A stretch of 64,000 bases of DNA from Coprococcus phoceensis (GCF_900104635.1 NZ_FNWC01000007.1:620001-684000); one strand, 5' to 3'; counted from the stretch's first letter, positions 34,431 to 43,170 are shown. The notes: generated by a model not told the origin, from the letters alone. A program made the numbers and translations.

Positions 34431-35486
34431 ATGATACTTTTTGCAGGTTCGCAGGAGCGAGGATTTTTTGTACAGGAAACAGCAGCTATTAAAGGGATGA
34501 ACTTGGAATACTTACAGGGAAGTCTTACAATCAAAAATCATCTCAATGATATTTTAAGCAGACAATGCGAATATCTGATTTTTGACATTGAGCAGTATGT
34601 TGATTCGGCGAAAGAAGTAGCAGAGGAAATCAAACGTATAGAAGTTGCAAAAAACTGTCAAGTGATTATTTATGCTCCGGGATATGACAGACAAAGTAAA
34701 ATCATACAGGAGCTTCAAAATCAGGGAATTTTATATTACATATTCGCTGTAAGCCAAACAGAGGCAAGAGAAGAATTAGAACGGTGCTTGTATGGATATT
34801 ATAAAGAACCGGAAACAAACTTGTATCAGGAAGAAACTGAAGTTCCGGAGGAATTAAAAACCGGAATTAAAATAGGAATTGCCGGGGTGTGCCGGCGAAT
34901 GGGAACAACGACATTTGCAATCCAGTTCGTGAAATACTTACAGTTAAAGGGCTATAAAGCGTGTTATTTAGAAGTGAATGATACGGGATTTGTACAAAAG
35001 CATGAATCACGTTTTTATGCAGAAGAACATGATGCAAATATTGGAAAGGTTAGGTTTGAAAATGTGGACATGTTTTATAAGCCGGAAAATCTTCCGGAAG
35101 TACTAAAACAGGAATATGACTATTATATCTATGATTTTGGTGCTTACATGAACGCAGATTTTAATAAAACCTCATTTTTAGAAAAAGATGTCCGGATTTT
35201 TGTAAGCGGAACGGCTGCATCTGAAATGGACGAAACAGAAACGATATTAAGAAATGAATACTATTCGGATGTGATGTATGTTTTTAATTTTGTTTCTGAA
35301 CGTGAGAAAAAAGACGTACTGGAGTTCATGGAAGATAAAGCAGAACGGACATTTTTTACAGTATATTCTCCGGATCAATTTGAATATGTTCATAATCCGG
35401 CTTTTGAAAAATTATTTCCGCTGAAAGAAAAAGAAAAGCCACAGAAAGAAAAAAGAAGTTTCTTTTTTCGCTGGAAAAAAGCCTAG
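34431..35486 (+). CDS. CpaE/TadZ-like ParA-fold ATPase
   Basis: The 351-residue protein has an N-terminal receiver-like part (residues 1-125), then a MinD/ParA-type domain with a P-loop in IGIAGVCRRMGTTTFAIQF (near residues 146-164) and the later YYIYDFGAYM strand. The second lysine region is CRRMGTTT rather than KGGVGKTT, so the deviant Walker lysine is replaced by Arg. CpaE/TadZ proteins position pilus or secretion machinery at a cell site; the place in this operon suggests the same for the conjugation apparatus. It is distinct from the true ParA at 52.8 kb. Confidence 0.7.
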   Translation: MILFAGSQERGFFVQETAAIKGMNLEYLQGSLTIKNHLNDILSRQCEYLIFDIEQYVDSAKEVAEEIKRIEVAKNCQVIIYAPGYDRQSKIIQELQNQGILYYIFAVSQTEAREELERCLYGYYKEPETNLYQEETEVPEELKTGIKIGIAGVCRRMGTTTFAIQFVKYLQLKGYKACYLEVNDTGFVQKHESRFYAEEHDANIGKVRFENVDMFYKPENLPEVLKQEYDYYIYDFGAYMNADFNKTSFLEKDVRIFVSGTAASEMDETETILRNEYYSDVMYVFNFVSEREKKDVLEFMEDKAERTFFTVYSPDQFEYVHNPAFEKLFPLKEKEKPQKEKRSFFFRWKKA

Positions 35487-35501
35487 ATGGGAGAAAAAAA
35501 G

Positions 35502-35804
35502 ATGGCAAAGTATAAGGAATCATTAGTAAAAAAAATCCGGATAGAACAGGAAGAAAATCAGAAACAGAAGAAATTACAAGAAAAATATGGAATAAATGAG
35601 AATGTCCGAATTGTAGAACGAAATAATATGGGGAAGTTCTTTGTAAAAACAATAGGCAAATGTATCAGAATAGTGGCAGTGATTATACTATTTATCCTTG
35701 CAGCGATTGGATTAACAGCTTTGATTTATCCGGAAATTCGACAAGAGCTATTACAAGTTCTTGGTGGTGTTTTAGCAGAGGGAAAAAATTTAATTAGAGG
35801 ATGA
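35502..35804 (+). CDS. Small single-TM protein
   Basis: The protein is 100 residues from the ATG at 35502, with GGGAG 8 nt upstream; an in-frame ATG at 35487 touches the previous stop and lacks a site. The N-terminal half is very basic and helical (KIRIEQEENQKQKKLQEKYG); one membrane segment lies at about 57-80. Probably a small part of the transfer complex; unrecognised. Confidence 0.55.
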   Translation: MAKYKESLVKKIRIEQEENQKQKKLQEKYGINENVRIVERNNMGKFFVKTIGKCIRIVAVIILFILAAIGLTALIYPEIRQELLQVLGGVLAEGKNLIRG

Positions 35805-35806
35805 GA

Positions 35807-35838
35807 GCTGCATCCGGCCAAGATGGACTAGATGCAGC
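35807..35838 (+). promoter_or_regulatory. Leader hairpin copy A
   Basis: GCTGCATC (35807-35814) pairs with GATGCAGC (35831-35838) around the loop CGGCCAAGATGGACTA. The ribosome binding site AAAAGGAG of the next gene follows about 6 nt later. A second copy is at 40862. Confidence 0.8.
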
Positions 35839-35853
35839 ATAAGAAAAGGAGCG

Positions 35854-36093
35854 ATGAAAATGGAATATAAAAAAGAACCAAAAAATTTTGAGGTACTTCA
35901 CGAGTTATATCTTTCTATCGGATATTATCGAGGAAAAGCCATTGTAAAAGATGAAAATGGAAGCCTCTATTTTGTGAAGTGTGAAGAAAATGAGTTGCCG
36001 ATTGGAACACTTGCAGAACGTGTTTTATTAAAACCATTGAATCAATTAGAAGAAACAGAGCAGAAAGAGATTTTAAAAATATATGCAAATTAG
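35854..36093 (+). CDS. Small protein with leader hairpin
   Basis: A 79-residue soluble acidic protein (EYKKEPKNFEVLHELY, VKDENGSLYFVKCEENELPIG), without recognised domain. Its mRNA leader bears hairpin A and it starts 20 bp before the primase-like gene. Possibly a partner or regulator of the ArdC/TOPRIM protein; this is inferred only from order. Confidence 0.55.
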   Translation: MKMEYKKEPKNFEVLHELYLSIGYYRGKAIVKDENGSLYFVKCEENELPIGTLAERVLLKPLNQLEETEQKEILKIYAN

Positions 36094-36113
36094 AACAGAC
36101 AGGGGATGAGAAC

Positions 36114-38741
36114 ATGCAGCAAAAACAAATGGATCAAAACATTGTAGAGATGCTGGATGCATTGGAAAAAGAACCGGCACAAATCGCTGATTTTTTGGAA
36201 TTTGGAAGTCGGTTCTATAGATACAGCCTAAAGAATAATTTACTTATCTATCGGGAAAATCCGCAGGCAGTTTATTGTCAAAGTTTTTCTGCTTGGAATG
36301 ATGCAGGATATCAAGTAAAAAAGGGAGCAAAAGGGATCAAGGTATATGTGCCATATCAAGCAACGCTGCTCAAAATAGATGGAAATCTTGTGCCACTTGA
36401 ACAAGTATCTCAGGAAGAAAAAATCAGATATCAGGCAGGAGAGGTAGAAAGTATCACTCAACAAAAGCATGACGGGGTAAAAGCGGTGTTTGATATTGTT
36501 CAGACAACCTGTCCAGTGCTTGCTCGAAAGAATTTTTATCAAATAGGGTATTCAGAACAGATGTATCCAAGAATCGTGAAGGGATTGCTTTCCTATGCAG
36601 AACAGCTTTCTGCGGTGCAGAAAGAGGTGCTGTTGAAAGAAACAGGCGAAAAGGCAGTTTCGGAATTAGTTTATCACATTACCCATGAAATTTTTGAATT
36701 AGAATATTTGCAAAAAAATCCGGAAACAAAGTTTCAGGAAGCTGCCTTTGGAATGATGTTGGAAAATCATTTGGGAATTGTAAGTACACAAACGAAAAAA
36801 GACATTCTTGCATCTTATTGGGAAGAGATTAAAGAGATAAATCCGGAACAGTCATTGTTTAGTGTTTTAAATCAGACTTATAAACTATGTCGAAAAAAAA
36901 TACCGGAAATACAAGAGACGCTGGAAGTATACTTAAAAAGTCCGCAAAAAGCAGTTTCTGTTTCCAGCGTTGGAGATAAACCTGCTGAACAGAAAAGGAG
37001 AAAACCAAGGATCAGCGATGAAGAGTTGCTAACCGAAATTAAAAATCAGATACAAATTACAGACTATGCAAGAGACCATGGATTTACCTTGATTAGAAAG
37101 GGAAGATATTATACTCTCGCACAGCATGATAGCGTCCGGATTGATACAACAAAAAATTATTATTGGAGAAATTCAATGCCTGGGAAATCAGGAGTCGGGA
37201 AAGGCGATTCTATTATAGGATTTGCGGCAGAATTTGTACATAATGGGGATTTGTATGAAGCATTAAAAGAGCTGACAGAAAGAGTTTATATTCCGGAATA
37301 TTACACGCCAAAACCAAAAGAACAGGTAAAAGAGAAACAACTGGAGAAGCAGGAATTGATCTTACCGGAGAGGGGAGAAAATATGAGGCGGGTGTACGCC
37401 TACTTGACAAAGAGCAGATATATTACACCTGAGATTGTGCAGGATTTTGTAGATCGAAAAATGTTGTATCAGGATATAAATGGGAATTGTGTGTTTGTTG
37501 CTTACGATTCAGAAGGAAAACCGAACTTTGCTTCTTTTAGAGGAACTCTTTCGGATGTACGTTTTCTTGGAGATCTAGAGGGATGTGATTATAAACAAGG
37601 CTTTTACATTAACAATCAATCTCAAAAACTGATTATAACAGAAAGCGTCATTGATGCAATGAGTGTGATGACTATTCTAGAAGCGCAGGGAAAAGACTGG
37701 AAAGCATATGACTATCTTCCTTTGGGAGGAACAGGGAAATATGAACCAATATTAAATCTTTTGAAAGAGCATCCAAAACAAGAAATTCATTTGGCGGAAG
37801 ACCATGATGTAAGTGGAGTGGAAAGTATGCAGCATATACAAGAACTCCTAAAAAAAGAAGGGATGCTGACAGAACAGATTCATTGTCATGTACCGGAAAA
37901 CGCAAAGGATTGGAATGAAGCATTAACGAATTATGCCAAGAAATTTAAGCCAGTGGCAGAACTTTCTTTTTTAGAAAAAGAAGGACTTCCGGAAATCCAT
38001 TATTGTGCAATTCAAAGTACAAAACAAATAGAAGAACAGGGATTCCGAGTGCGAAATGGAAAACATCAATATCGTCTTGTAGAATTGGATGCAGAGGGAA
38101 ACTTAATACCGGTTGCACTTACAAAGCAAAATACAATGTTTTTTGCTGCACAGGACGTAGAAAAACGGATTCCCAATATGTACAAGAAACTTCCGTATGG
38201 GGAATTGCTGGAGCGTCAAAAACTTGTGAAATCAGGGGAGTTACGTTTGGAAGAACCTGCAGAAAAGAAAAAACAGGTATCAGAAGAAATAAAGCAGGAA
38301 GTAGATAAAGCAAAGCAGGAACAGGCGGAGAATGCGCCGGTAAAACAGCCTGAAGAAGCAACAGAACAACTGCTAGTAGAAGGATTTAGGGAAGATCAAA
38401 ATACATTGATGGCAAACATTAAATACAAAGAAGAAGAGCTGGAAGAAGCAGTATGGAAAAAAGAAGATAAGTTTTACATTTGCACTGGAATGAGACTTGA
38501 CAATACCTTAGAAGAGCATTTGCTCCTAGATGATCAGGTAGAACAGTTAAAAGCATTCCTGAAAGAAAATCATTATGAATTAGATGAAACACTTCCCATA
38601 TTACAATTGAAACGGAGTGAAGAAAGTCAGGAACAAAAAGCAACCCGGACAGACAATTACCTCAATCAGTTGCAACAGCAGGAAATGAGTAAAAACCAAC
38701 AAGTAGCAGCGCCAACTCCCATGATGGGAATGGAATTGTAG
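36114..38741 (+). CDS. ArdC-like ssDNA-binding and TOPRIM (primase-like) protein
   Basis: The 875-residue protein has three parts. Residues 1-150 resemble the ArdC/LtrC ssDNA-binding domain (GSRFYRYSLKNNLLIYRENPQA, FSAWNDAGYQVKKGAKGIKVYVPY). Residues about 300-400 form a DUF3991-like part (YARDHGFTLIRKGRYYTLAQHDSVRIDTTKNYYWRN). Residues about 500-600 form a TOPRIM domain (LIITESVIDAMSVM, then HLAEDHDVSGVESM). A long charged tail follows. Such proteins travel with conjugative elements and are thought to protect or prime incoming single strands. A terminator follows. Confidence 0.85.
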   Translation: MQQKQMDQNIVEMLDALEKEPAQIADFLEFGSRFYRYSLKNNLLIYRENPQAVYCQSFSAWNDAGYQVKKGAKGIKVYVPYQATLLKIDGNLVPLEQVSQEEKIRYQAGEVESITQQKHDGVKAVFDIVQTTCPVLARKNFYQIGYSEQMYPRIVKGLLSYAEQLSAVQKEVLLKETGEKAVSELVYHITHEIFELEYLQKNPETKFQEAAFGMMLENHLGIVSTQTKKDILASYWEEIKEINPEQSLFSVLNQTYKLCRKKIPEIQETLEVYLKSPQKAVSVSSVGDKPAEQKRRKPRISDEELLTEIKNQIQITDYARDHGFTLIRKGRYYTLAQHDSVRIDTTKNYYWRNSMPGKSGVGKGDSIIGFAAEFVHNGDLYEALKELTERVYIPEYYTPKPKEQVKEKQLEKQELILPERGENMRRVYAYLTKSRYITPEIVQDFVDRKMLYQDINGNCVFVAYDSEGKPNFASFRGTLSDVRFLGDLEGCDYKQGFYINNQSQKLIITESVIDAMSVMTILEAQGKDWKAYDYLPLGGTGKYEPILNLLKEHPKQEIHLAEDHDVSGVESMQHIQELLKKEGMLTEQIHCHVPENAKDWNEALTNYAKKFKPVAELSFLEKEGLPEIHYCAIQSTKQIEEQGFRVRNGKHQYRLVELDAEGNLIPVALTKQNTMFFAAQDVEKRIPNMYKKLPYGELLERQKLVKSGELRLEEPAEKKKQVSEEIKQEVDKAKQEQAENAPVKQPEEATEQLLVEGFREDQNTLMANIKYKEEELEEAVWKKEDKFYICTGMRLDNTLEEHLLLDDQVEQLKAFLKENHYELDETLPILQLKRSEESQEQKATRTDNYLNQLQQQEMSKNQQVAAPTPMMGMEL

Positions 38742-38746
38742 AAAAC

Positions 38747-38785
38747 AAAAAACGGAGCCCAAGCCAGCAAGCCTACTCCGTTTTT
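38747..38785 (+). terminator. Terminator after the primase-like gene
   Basis: AAAAAACGGAG (38747-38756) pairs with CTCCGTTTTT (38776-38785). Confidence 0.85.
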
Positions 38786-38905
38786 AGAAACATAAGCACA
38801 TCAGAAAAATATAACTGAAAAAAACTGATGCCAAACATTTAATATATATATACTATAAAAAGTTGATGTTGTCAATAACTATGGAGAGAAAGGAGAAGAA
38901 AAATC

Positions 38906-39805
38906 ATGCAAAGGATAAAATTAGATGTTTTTCACAGTCTATTTGAGAAAGAACTTACCGGAAATGAAATTGATTTTATCATAGCACTTACTCACTTGCA
39001 GAACGGACGTGGGGAAGCTTTTGGTGTACATTACAAAGAAATGTGTGAGAAAATGGATATTTCTGTGCAGGCGTTCTATGACTGCAAAAAAAGCCTTGCC
39101 CAAAAGGGTGTCATCCAAGTGACAAAAGGACAGAAGGATTATGATATTGTTTTGTGCGGAAATGATTTTACTTCTTATACAGATCGAGACTATAAGGCTG
39201 GAAATGTGCCGTATATCCGGACAAACCAAAAACTTTTTTATGATGTAAATTGGAAAAAATTAAAACCAGCTCAAAAATTATTAATCATGGATCTGCTTAA
39301 TATTAATGAAGCAGGTAAATTTCGTACGTACAGAATCAAGCGTGAAAATTTCATCAAAAAATATGCAAATACAGTAGCAGAAGATGGAAGTGTAAAGAAA
39401 GGACTTCTTGATATCAATGCAAGAACACTTCAGAGTTATCTAAAAATGCTGAAGCTGTATTTTTATGTTGGGATCAAGGATGGAATGTATCTGATTACGC
39501 TGAGAAAACAATTTTCAGAGAAGGTAGTACAATCGGAACATAAGCAAACATATGAATATTTGCTACAGGTTGCTTGCAGAAGAAATAAAATCAAACAACC
39601 GGATCAAAAAGAGTATAAAGATATCTTGCAGTTGCTTTTGAATTATCGAAAACGTCTGTGGGAGAGCTTTATAAACCCATTGGATCTTTTCCCTAAAATG
39701 CTCCGAATCATTAATGATAGGGTAATGAATCCAAGGAAATGGATGCGGAGACTGAAAGCATCTTTATTCCACAAGCTATTAAGAGAAGATCTTGGAATTG
39801 CATAG
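38906..39805 (+). CDS. Winged-helix protein, possible replication initiator
   Basis: The protein is 299 residues with AAAGGAG upstream. The N-terminal half shows a helix-rich DNA-binding region with a wing (MDISVQAFYDCKKSLAQKGVIQVTKG, residues about 48-75) and a second HTH-like region (INARTLQSYLKMLKLYFYVGIKDGMYLITL, about 170-200). The C-terminal 90 residues are basic and helical. Tandem winged helices next to a long AT-rich gap and an SSB gene fit a plasmid-type Rep protein, but no family match is certain. A transcription regulator is the alternative. Confidence 0.55.
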   Translation: MQRIKLDVFHSLFEKELTGNEIDFIIALTHLQNGRGEAFGVHYKEMCEKMDISVQAFYDCKKSLAQKGVIQVTKGQKDYDIVLCGNDFTSYTDRDYKAGNVPYIRTNQKLFYDVNWKKLKPAQKLLIMDLLNINEAGKFRTYRIKRENFIKKYANTVAEDGSVKKGLLDINARTLQSYLKMLKLYFYVGIKDGMYLITLRKQFSEKVVQSEHKQTYEYLLQVACRRNKIKQPDQKEYKDILQLLLNYRKRLWESFINPLDLFPKMLRIINDRVMNPRKWMRRLKASLFHKLLREDLGIA

Positions 39806-40416
39806 AATAAAAGAGCCTATACTTACTGGAAACAAAAACAGTGAAGTTTAGGTTTAGTTTGCGTAAAAGAAATGATACAGAAATGAAAATAAAAGAGAAA
39901 ATAAAGAGAAAACTTTTGGAAAACAATGCAGCATCGAGAAGGAGGCTGTTTTTTTTGAGTCATTGTAGGAAAATTTTTCAAATATCACGGTAGATTTTTA
40001 GAGGAATTTCAAATTTCAGGAATCCGTTGAGAAGTTTTTTCAAGATACAAAGAGGAAAAGGGGGAAATATTTACAATTTTACTTCATGTGCAAAACAGGA
40101 AAACCCTTGAAAATAGAGGGCTGTAGAGACTTTTTAGTACAGAGTAAATCTATATTTATTTATAATCTTAATTTATATAAAATCCATAATTGACATTACT
40201 TGCTCCGAAATAATACAGGAGCTTTTCAAGCAAGTTGTGGAGATGAAAAGATTATTGGCAAAAAAAGAAACGTATATAAAAAATAAAAGAATATTCCCCA
40301 AAAAAGAAAAATTATATGTGCAATCGATATTGATTTGAATGAATTTTAAATACAAATATATTATAATTATATTAAAGATAAAACAAAGAAAAAAGAAAGT
40401 GGAGGGAAAAGAAAAC
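39806..40416. other. 611-bp AT-rich gap, candidate replication origin
   Basis: No convincing gene. Visible are CAGC..GCTG followed by T8 near 39928-39957 (weak terminator), an inverted repeat TTGCTCC..GGAGC..AAGCAA (about 40199-40236), very AT-rich tracts, the element motif copy 3 and the ssb promoter. It lies between the Rep-like gene and ssb, so an origin of vegetative replication is possible. Confidence 0.4.
40294..40311 (-). promoter_or_regulatory. Element motif copy 3 (TTCCCCAAAAAAGAAAAA)
   Basis: Ends 51 bp before TATAAT at 40362, the presumed ssb promoter. Confidence 0.7.
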
Positions 40417-40830
40417 ATGAATAAAGTGATTTTGATAGGACGTTTAACAAGAGAGCCGGAAGTGCGATATTCACAAGGGGAAAATGCAAGTGCGGTTGCT
40501 AGATATACATTAGCGGTTGACCGGCGGTTTAAGAGAGAAGGAGATGCGACAGCGGATTTTATTAGTTGCGTGTCTTTTGGAAAAGGGGCAGAATTTGCAG
40601 AGAAATATTTACATCAGGGCGTAAAGATTGCTGTGACTGGACGTATCCAAACAGGAAGTTATACGAATAAAGATGGTGTGAAAGTTTACACAACAGATGT
40701 TGTTGTAGAAGAGCAGGAGTTTGCTGAAAGTAAAAAAAGTCAGAACTATGATATGAGCGGAGAAGCTCCTGCAGGGGATGGATTTATGAATGTTCCGGAT
40801 GGAATTGATGGAGAACTTCCATTTTCATAA
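40417..40830 (+). CDS. ssb: Single-stranded DNA-binding protein
   Basis: The 137-residue protein begins MNKVILIGRLTREPEVRYSQG and continues AVARYTLAVDRRF, DFISCVSFGKGAEFAEKYLHQGVKIAVTGRIQTGSYTNKDG, the OB-fold of bacterial SSB. It ends with the acidic tip IDGELPFS, matching the usual partner-binding tail. I start at ATG 40417 (GGAGGGAAAAG upstream) rather than the earlier in-frame ATG. This is an element-borne copy for coating transferred single strands. Confidence 0.94.
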   Translation: MNKVILIGRLTREPEVRYSQGENASAVARYTLAVDRRFKREGDATADFISCVSFGKGAEFAEKYLHQGVKIAVTGRIQTGSYTNKDGVKVYTTDVVVEEQEFAESKKSQNYDMSGEAPAGDGFMNVPDGIDGELPFS

Positions 40831-40861
40831 AATGGGCGACAGGTAAAATACGGTAGTTGAA

Positions 40862-40893
40862 GCTGCATCCGGCCAAGATGGACGTGATGCAGC
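40862..40893 (+). promoter_or_regulatory. Leader hairpin copy B
   Basis: GCTGCATC (40862-40869) pairs with GATGCAGC (40886-40893) around CGGCCAAGATGGACGT. It is identical to copy A except for two loop-end bases. AAAAGGAG follows. Confidence 0.8.
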
Positions 40894-40916
40894 GATAAGA
40901 AAAGGAGAAGAGGATT

Positions 40917-41360
40917 ATGGCAGAAAAAAAGATAGAATTTATCAGTGAAAAACATCAGGAATTTTACATGGAAAAAATGCAAAATTCTAAATTCAAAGAT
41001 GTGTATCATCAGGCTCTATATTATTGTCTTGGAGTAAATGTAGACACAAGATTTCATTTCAAAAATATTTTTGATGAAGAAACTCATTGCGTCAGAGTGG
41101 AATGTCTGCAGGAGGGCTGGCAGACAAGTGGCAGTTTGAAAGTGGTACGTATGGCGTTTAATTTATTCTGCAATGGAACGCCTACAGTGAATCAAAAAAA
41201 GGATGCAAAGGAAAAGATTGAGGAATGCAGCCGTTATAGTGTAGAAGACCTTTTTGCTTGTGAATATGCACCATTCTTTTGGCAGGCAATCCAATTGAGA
41301 TATCCGGAGTATGCTGTATATAACAATGCACATGCGGAATTGTTTGGAAGTGAAGACTAG
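40917..41360 (+). CDS. DUF6075 family protein
   Basis: The 147-residue protein (FISEKHQEFYMEKMQNSKFKDVYHQALYYCLGV, then CLQEGWQTSGSLKVVRMAFNLFCNG) matches the pattern I know from DUF6075, a family carried by Lachnospiraceae conjugative elements. Its biochemical role is not known. Hairpin B lies directly upstream of its ribosome binding site, so it shares a control element with the small gene at 35.9 kb. Confidence 0.75.
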   Translation: MAEKKIEFISEKHQEFYMEKMQNSKFKDVYHQALYYCLGVNVDTRFHFKNIFDEETHCVRVECLQEGWQTSGSLKVVRMAFNLFCNGTPTVNQKKDAKEKIEECSRYSVEDLFACEYAPFFWQAIQLRYPEYAVYNNAHAELFGSED

Positions 41361-41380
41361 AGTAGCGGTGCTATGAGGAG

Positions 41381-41398
41381 GGGGACAAAATTGTCCCC
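41381..41398. repeat. Solitary palindrome S3, GGGGACAAAATTGTCCCC
   Basis: 18-bp palindrome 21 bp after the DUF6075 stop. Confidence 0.9.
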
Positions 41399-41482
41399 CT
41401 AAGCTCAAAGTAGATAAGCTGAAAGCAAAAGAAATAATCCGAACGGAGAAAGTTTAATGAGAAATTTATTTAAAAGCAGAAA

Positions 41483-41659
41483 ATGAACGGTTACGGAATG
41501 GTAAAAATTAGAGTTCATGGGGAGGAAACAGAGGTTCTGGAGGCAGTAGAAGTCTTGAAAAAAGACTTTGAACTGCTCTCTGTTTCTAGGCCGTATCCAG
41601 ATAGAAATAAAGGAGAGAAACAATATGTAAGAGTATATGTAGACGCACAAAAGAGGTAG
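41483..41659 (+). CDS. Small protein (58 aa), DUF3970-like
   Basis: The 58-residue frame (MVKIRVHGEETEVLEAVEVLKKDFELLSVSRPYPDRN, then YVRVYVDA) has a beta-alpha-beta pattern like the small DUF3970 proteins found in mobile elements. The stop at 41657-41659 lies 5 bp before the exonuclease ATG, so the two are coupled. The ribosome binding site is poor (TTAAAAGCAG). Family assignment is tentative. Confidence 0.5.
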   Translation: MNGYGMVKIRVHGEETEVLEAVEVLKKDFELLSVSRPYPDRNKGEKQYVRVYVDAQKR

Positions 41660-41664
41660 TGCTT

Positions 41665-42585
41665 ATGAGTAAAAAAATTGAATTATTAGATGTGAAACCT
41701 TGGGAAAGAGAAAAGTATCCGGAATTAAAATCAAAAACGGAACTACAAAAAATAAATTTGATGCCAGGATACAATGTGAAGCCACGTGCTATTGTAAAAC
41801 GTAGATCGTATGGCGATTACTACCTTTATGACATAAATAAAACAATTCCATATCACGAATCAAAAAAAGAAAAAGCCCGAAAAAATGCAGAGAGAAAGCG
41901 TAGAGATAAGGAACGTACTTGCCAAAGTTGTGGAAAGAAATTTCATTATAGAGAGATTGTTAACAATGAAATACCATTTGTCCGAGAAAAGGGATTGTGT
42001 GCAGATTGCTATTTTAAAACATTCCAAAAATATAAGAATGGGATTGTATATGACTTAGAAACTACTGGTCTGTATCCATTTTCTCCAGAACTGGGAGATG
42101 AAATCTTATCCATGTGCATTATGGATCTGCAGGGCAGTGTTTTGTTTGAACATTATTTCAAACCGGAGCATACGGAATCGTGGTCAAAAGCTGCAGCCAT
42201 TAACGGCATCACACCAGAAAAAGTCGAAAATGAAAAACCGTTTTCCTTTTATCGAGATGAAGTTCAGAGAATATTTGACGCTGCAGATATTCTAATTACA
42301 TATAATGGAATACATTTTGATGATTCATTTTTAGAAGCTGCCGGTATTGAAATTCCGGACGTGATGCAATTTGACGTGATGTTAAAATTTGCCTGGCTTA
42401 TGCACGAATGGGATGATTATCATAAAAGTTGGCGTTGGCACAAGCTGATTAATTGTGCTGCGTATTACAACTATGAATTCCCGGCGCATGACGCAACCGA
42501 AGATGTACGTGCAACCTTGCATTGTTACACGGAAATGGTGTTTCAAAAAAGTAAAAGGAGCCATTGCAGAAGAAATGCTACTTGA
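41665..42585 (+). CDS. DnaQ-type 3'-5' exonuclease with zinc ribbon
   Basis: From ATG 41665 (AGAGG upstream) the protein has 306 residues. The N-terminal part has a zinc-ribbon (CQSCGKKFHY...CADCYF, about residues 85-115). The C-terminal part is a DEDDh exonuclease: YDLETTGLYP (Asp, Glu), ITYNGIHFDDSFL (Asp), and HDATEDVRATL (His, Asp). All catalytic positions are present. It may trim DNA during transfer or act in nucleic-acid turnover; the zinc ribbon fusion is unusual for DnaQ. Its 3' end overlaps the next gene. Confidence 0.85.
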   Translation: MSKKIELLDVKPWEREKYPELKSKTELQKINLMPGYNVKPRAIVKRRSYGDYYLYDINKTIPYHESKKEKARKNAERKRRDKERTCQSCGKKFHYREIVNNEIPFVREKGLCADCYFKTFQKYKNGIVYDLETTGLYPFSPELGDEILSMCIMDLQGSVLFEHYFKPEHTESWSKAAAINGITPEKVENEKPFSFYRDEVQRIFDAADILITYNGIHFDDSFLEAAGIEIPDVMQFDVMLKFAWLMHEWDDYHKSWRWHKLINCAAYYNYEFPAHDATEDVRATLHCYTEMVFQKSKRSHCRRNAT

Positions 42586-42871
42586 TAAAATGCATATAGG
42601 AAGTTTTATAGGCAAAGACAGTGATTTTCTTCAAGCTACAGAATGGATCAAAGCATATATTGTTATGACGGATTCAAGTGTAAGCAAAACTTTACTAGAT
42701 TGGGAGTTAGAAGAAAAAACAATATTACTATCTAAAAAATTTTGGAATGAATCACAGAAGATTCTTTCGGAAAACAGAACAATGGTTGAAGCTATATCTG
42801 AAAACTTGCAGAGGAAAGGAACGCTGACAAGTGAAGAAGTAAAAAATATATTAAAGGAAATTAAAAACTAA
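42575..42871 (+). CDS. FtsH/M41-peptidase-like C-terminal fragment
   Basis: The 98-residue protein resembles the last 100 residues of FtsH proteases: SDFLQATEWIKAYI, LLSKKFWNESQKILSENRTMVEAISENL and RKGTLTSEEV correspond to the end of the M41 domain. The zinc motif HEXXH and the AAA part are absent, so it is not an active protease. Similarity seems to begin earlier in this frame (GAIAEEM, inside the exonuclease 3' end) where no usual start exists; the ATG at 42575 is thus uncertain. It could be a decoy or adaptor, or a decayed gene. Confidence 0.55.
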   Translation: MLLDKMHIGSFIGKDSDFLQATEWIKAYIVMTDSSVSKTLLDWELEEKTILLSKKFWNESQKILSENRTMVEAISENLQRKGTLTSEEVKNILKEIKN

Positions 42872-42890
42872 AGAATAGGGTTTGAAGTTA

Positions 42891-42908
42891 GGGGACAAAT
42901 TTGTCCCC
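42891..42908. repeat. Solitary palindrome S4, GGGGACAAATTTGTCCCC
   Basis: Perfect palindrome 20 bp after the M41-like gene and 21 bp before the zinc-ribbon gene. Confidence 0.9.
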
Positions 42909-42928
42909 TATGTAAAAGAAGGAGAATT

Positions 42929-43099
42929 ATGGATAAGGTAATGTTAAGAGATGACTGCGGAAAACGCCAAAGTTGTAGATGTGGCAATATCTATTTTCAA
43001 CGTGTTGTTGGACGTATTTATAGATACAGGTGCACAAAATGCGGGAAGTGGTATAAGGTTGTAAAGAAAGAGGGGAAAAAGATTGAGATTCATAATTAA
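42929..43099 (+). CDS. Small zinc-ribbon protein (56 aa)
   Basis: The 56-residue basic protein has CRCGN at residues 16-20 and CTKCGKWYK at 35-43, a four-cysteine zinc ribbon. AAGGAG is 6 nt before the ATG. It is too short to have been found by usual ORF cut-offs. A nucleic-acid-binding function is inferred from the ribbon and basic charge. Confidence 0.6.
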   Translation: MDKVMLRDDCGKRQSCRCGNIYFQRVVGRIYRYRCTKCGKWYKVVKKEGKKIEIHN

Positions 43100-43170
43100 T
43101 AATGAGACGCTTTTTATTTTGTCTATAAACAGTCTCAATATTAATTGTGAAACGATAAAATAAGAAAGCT

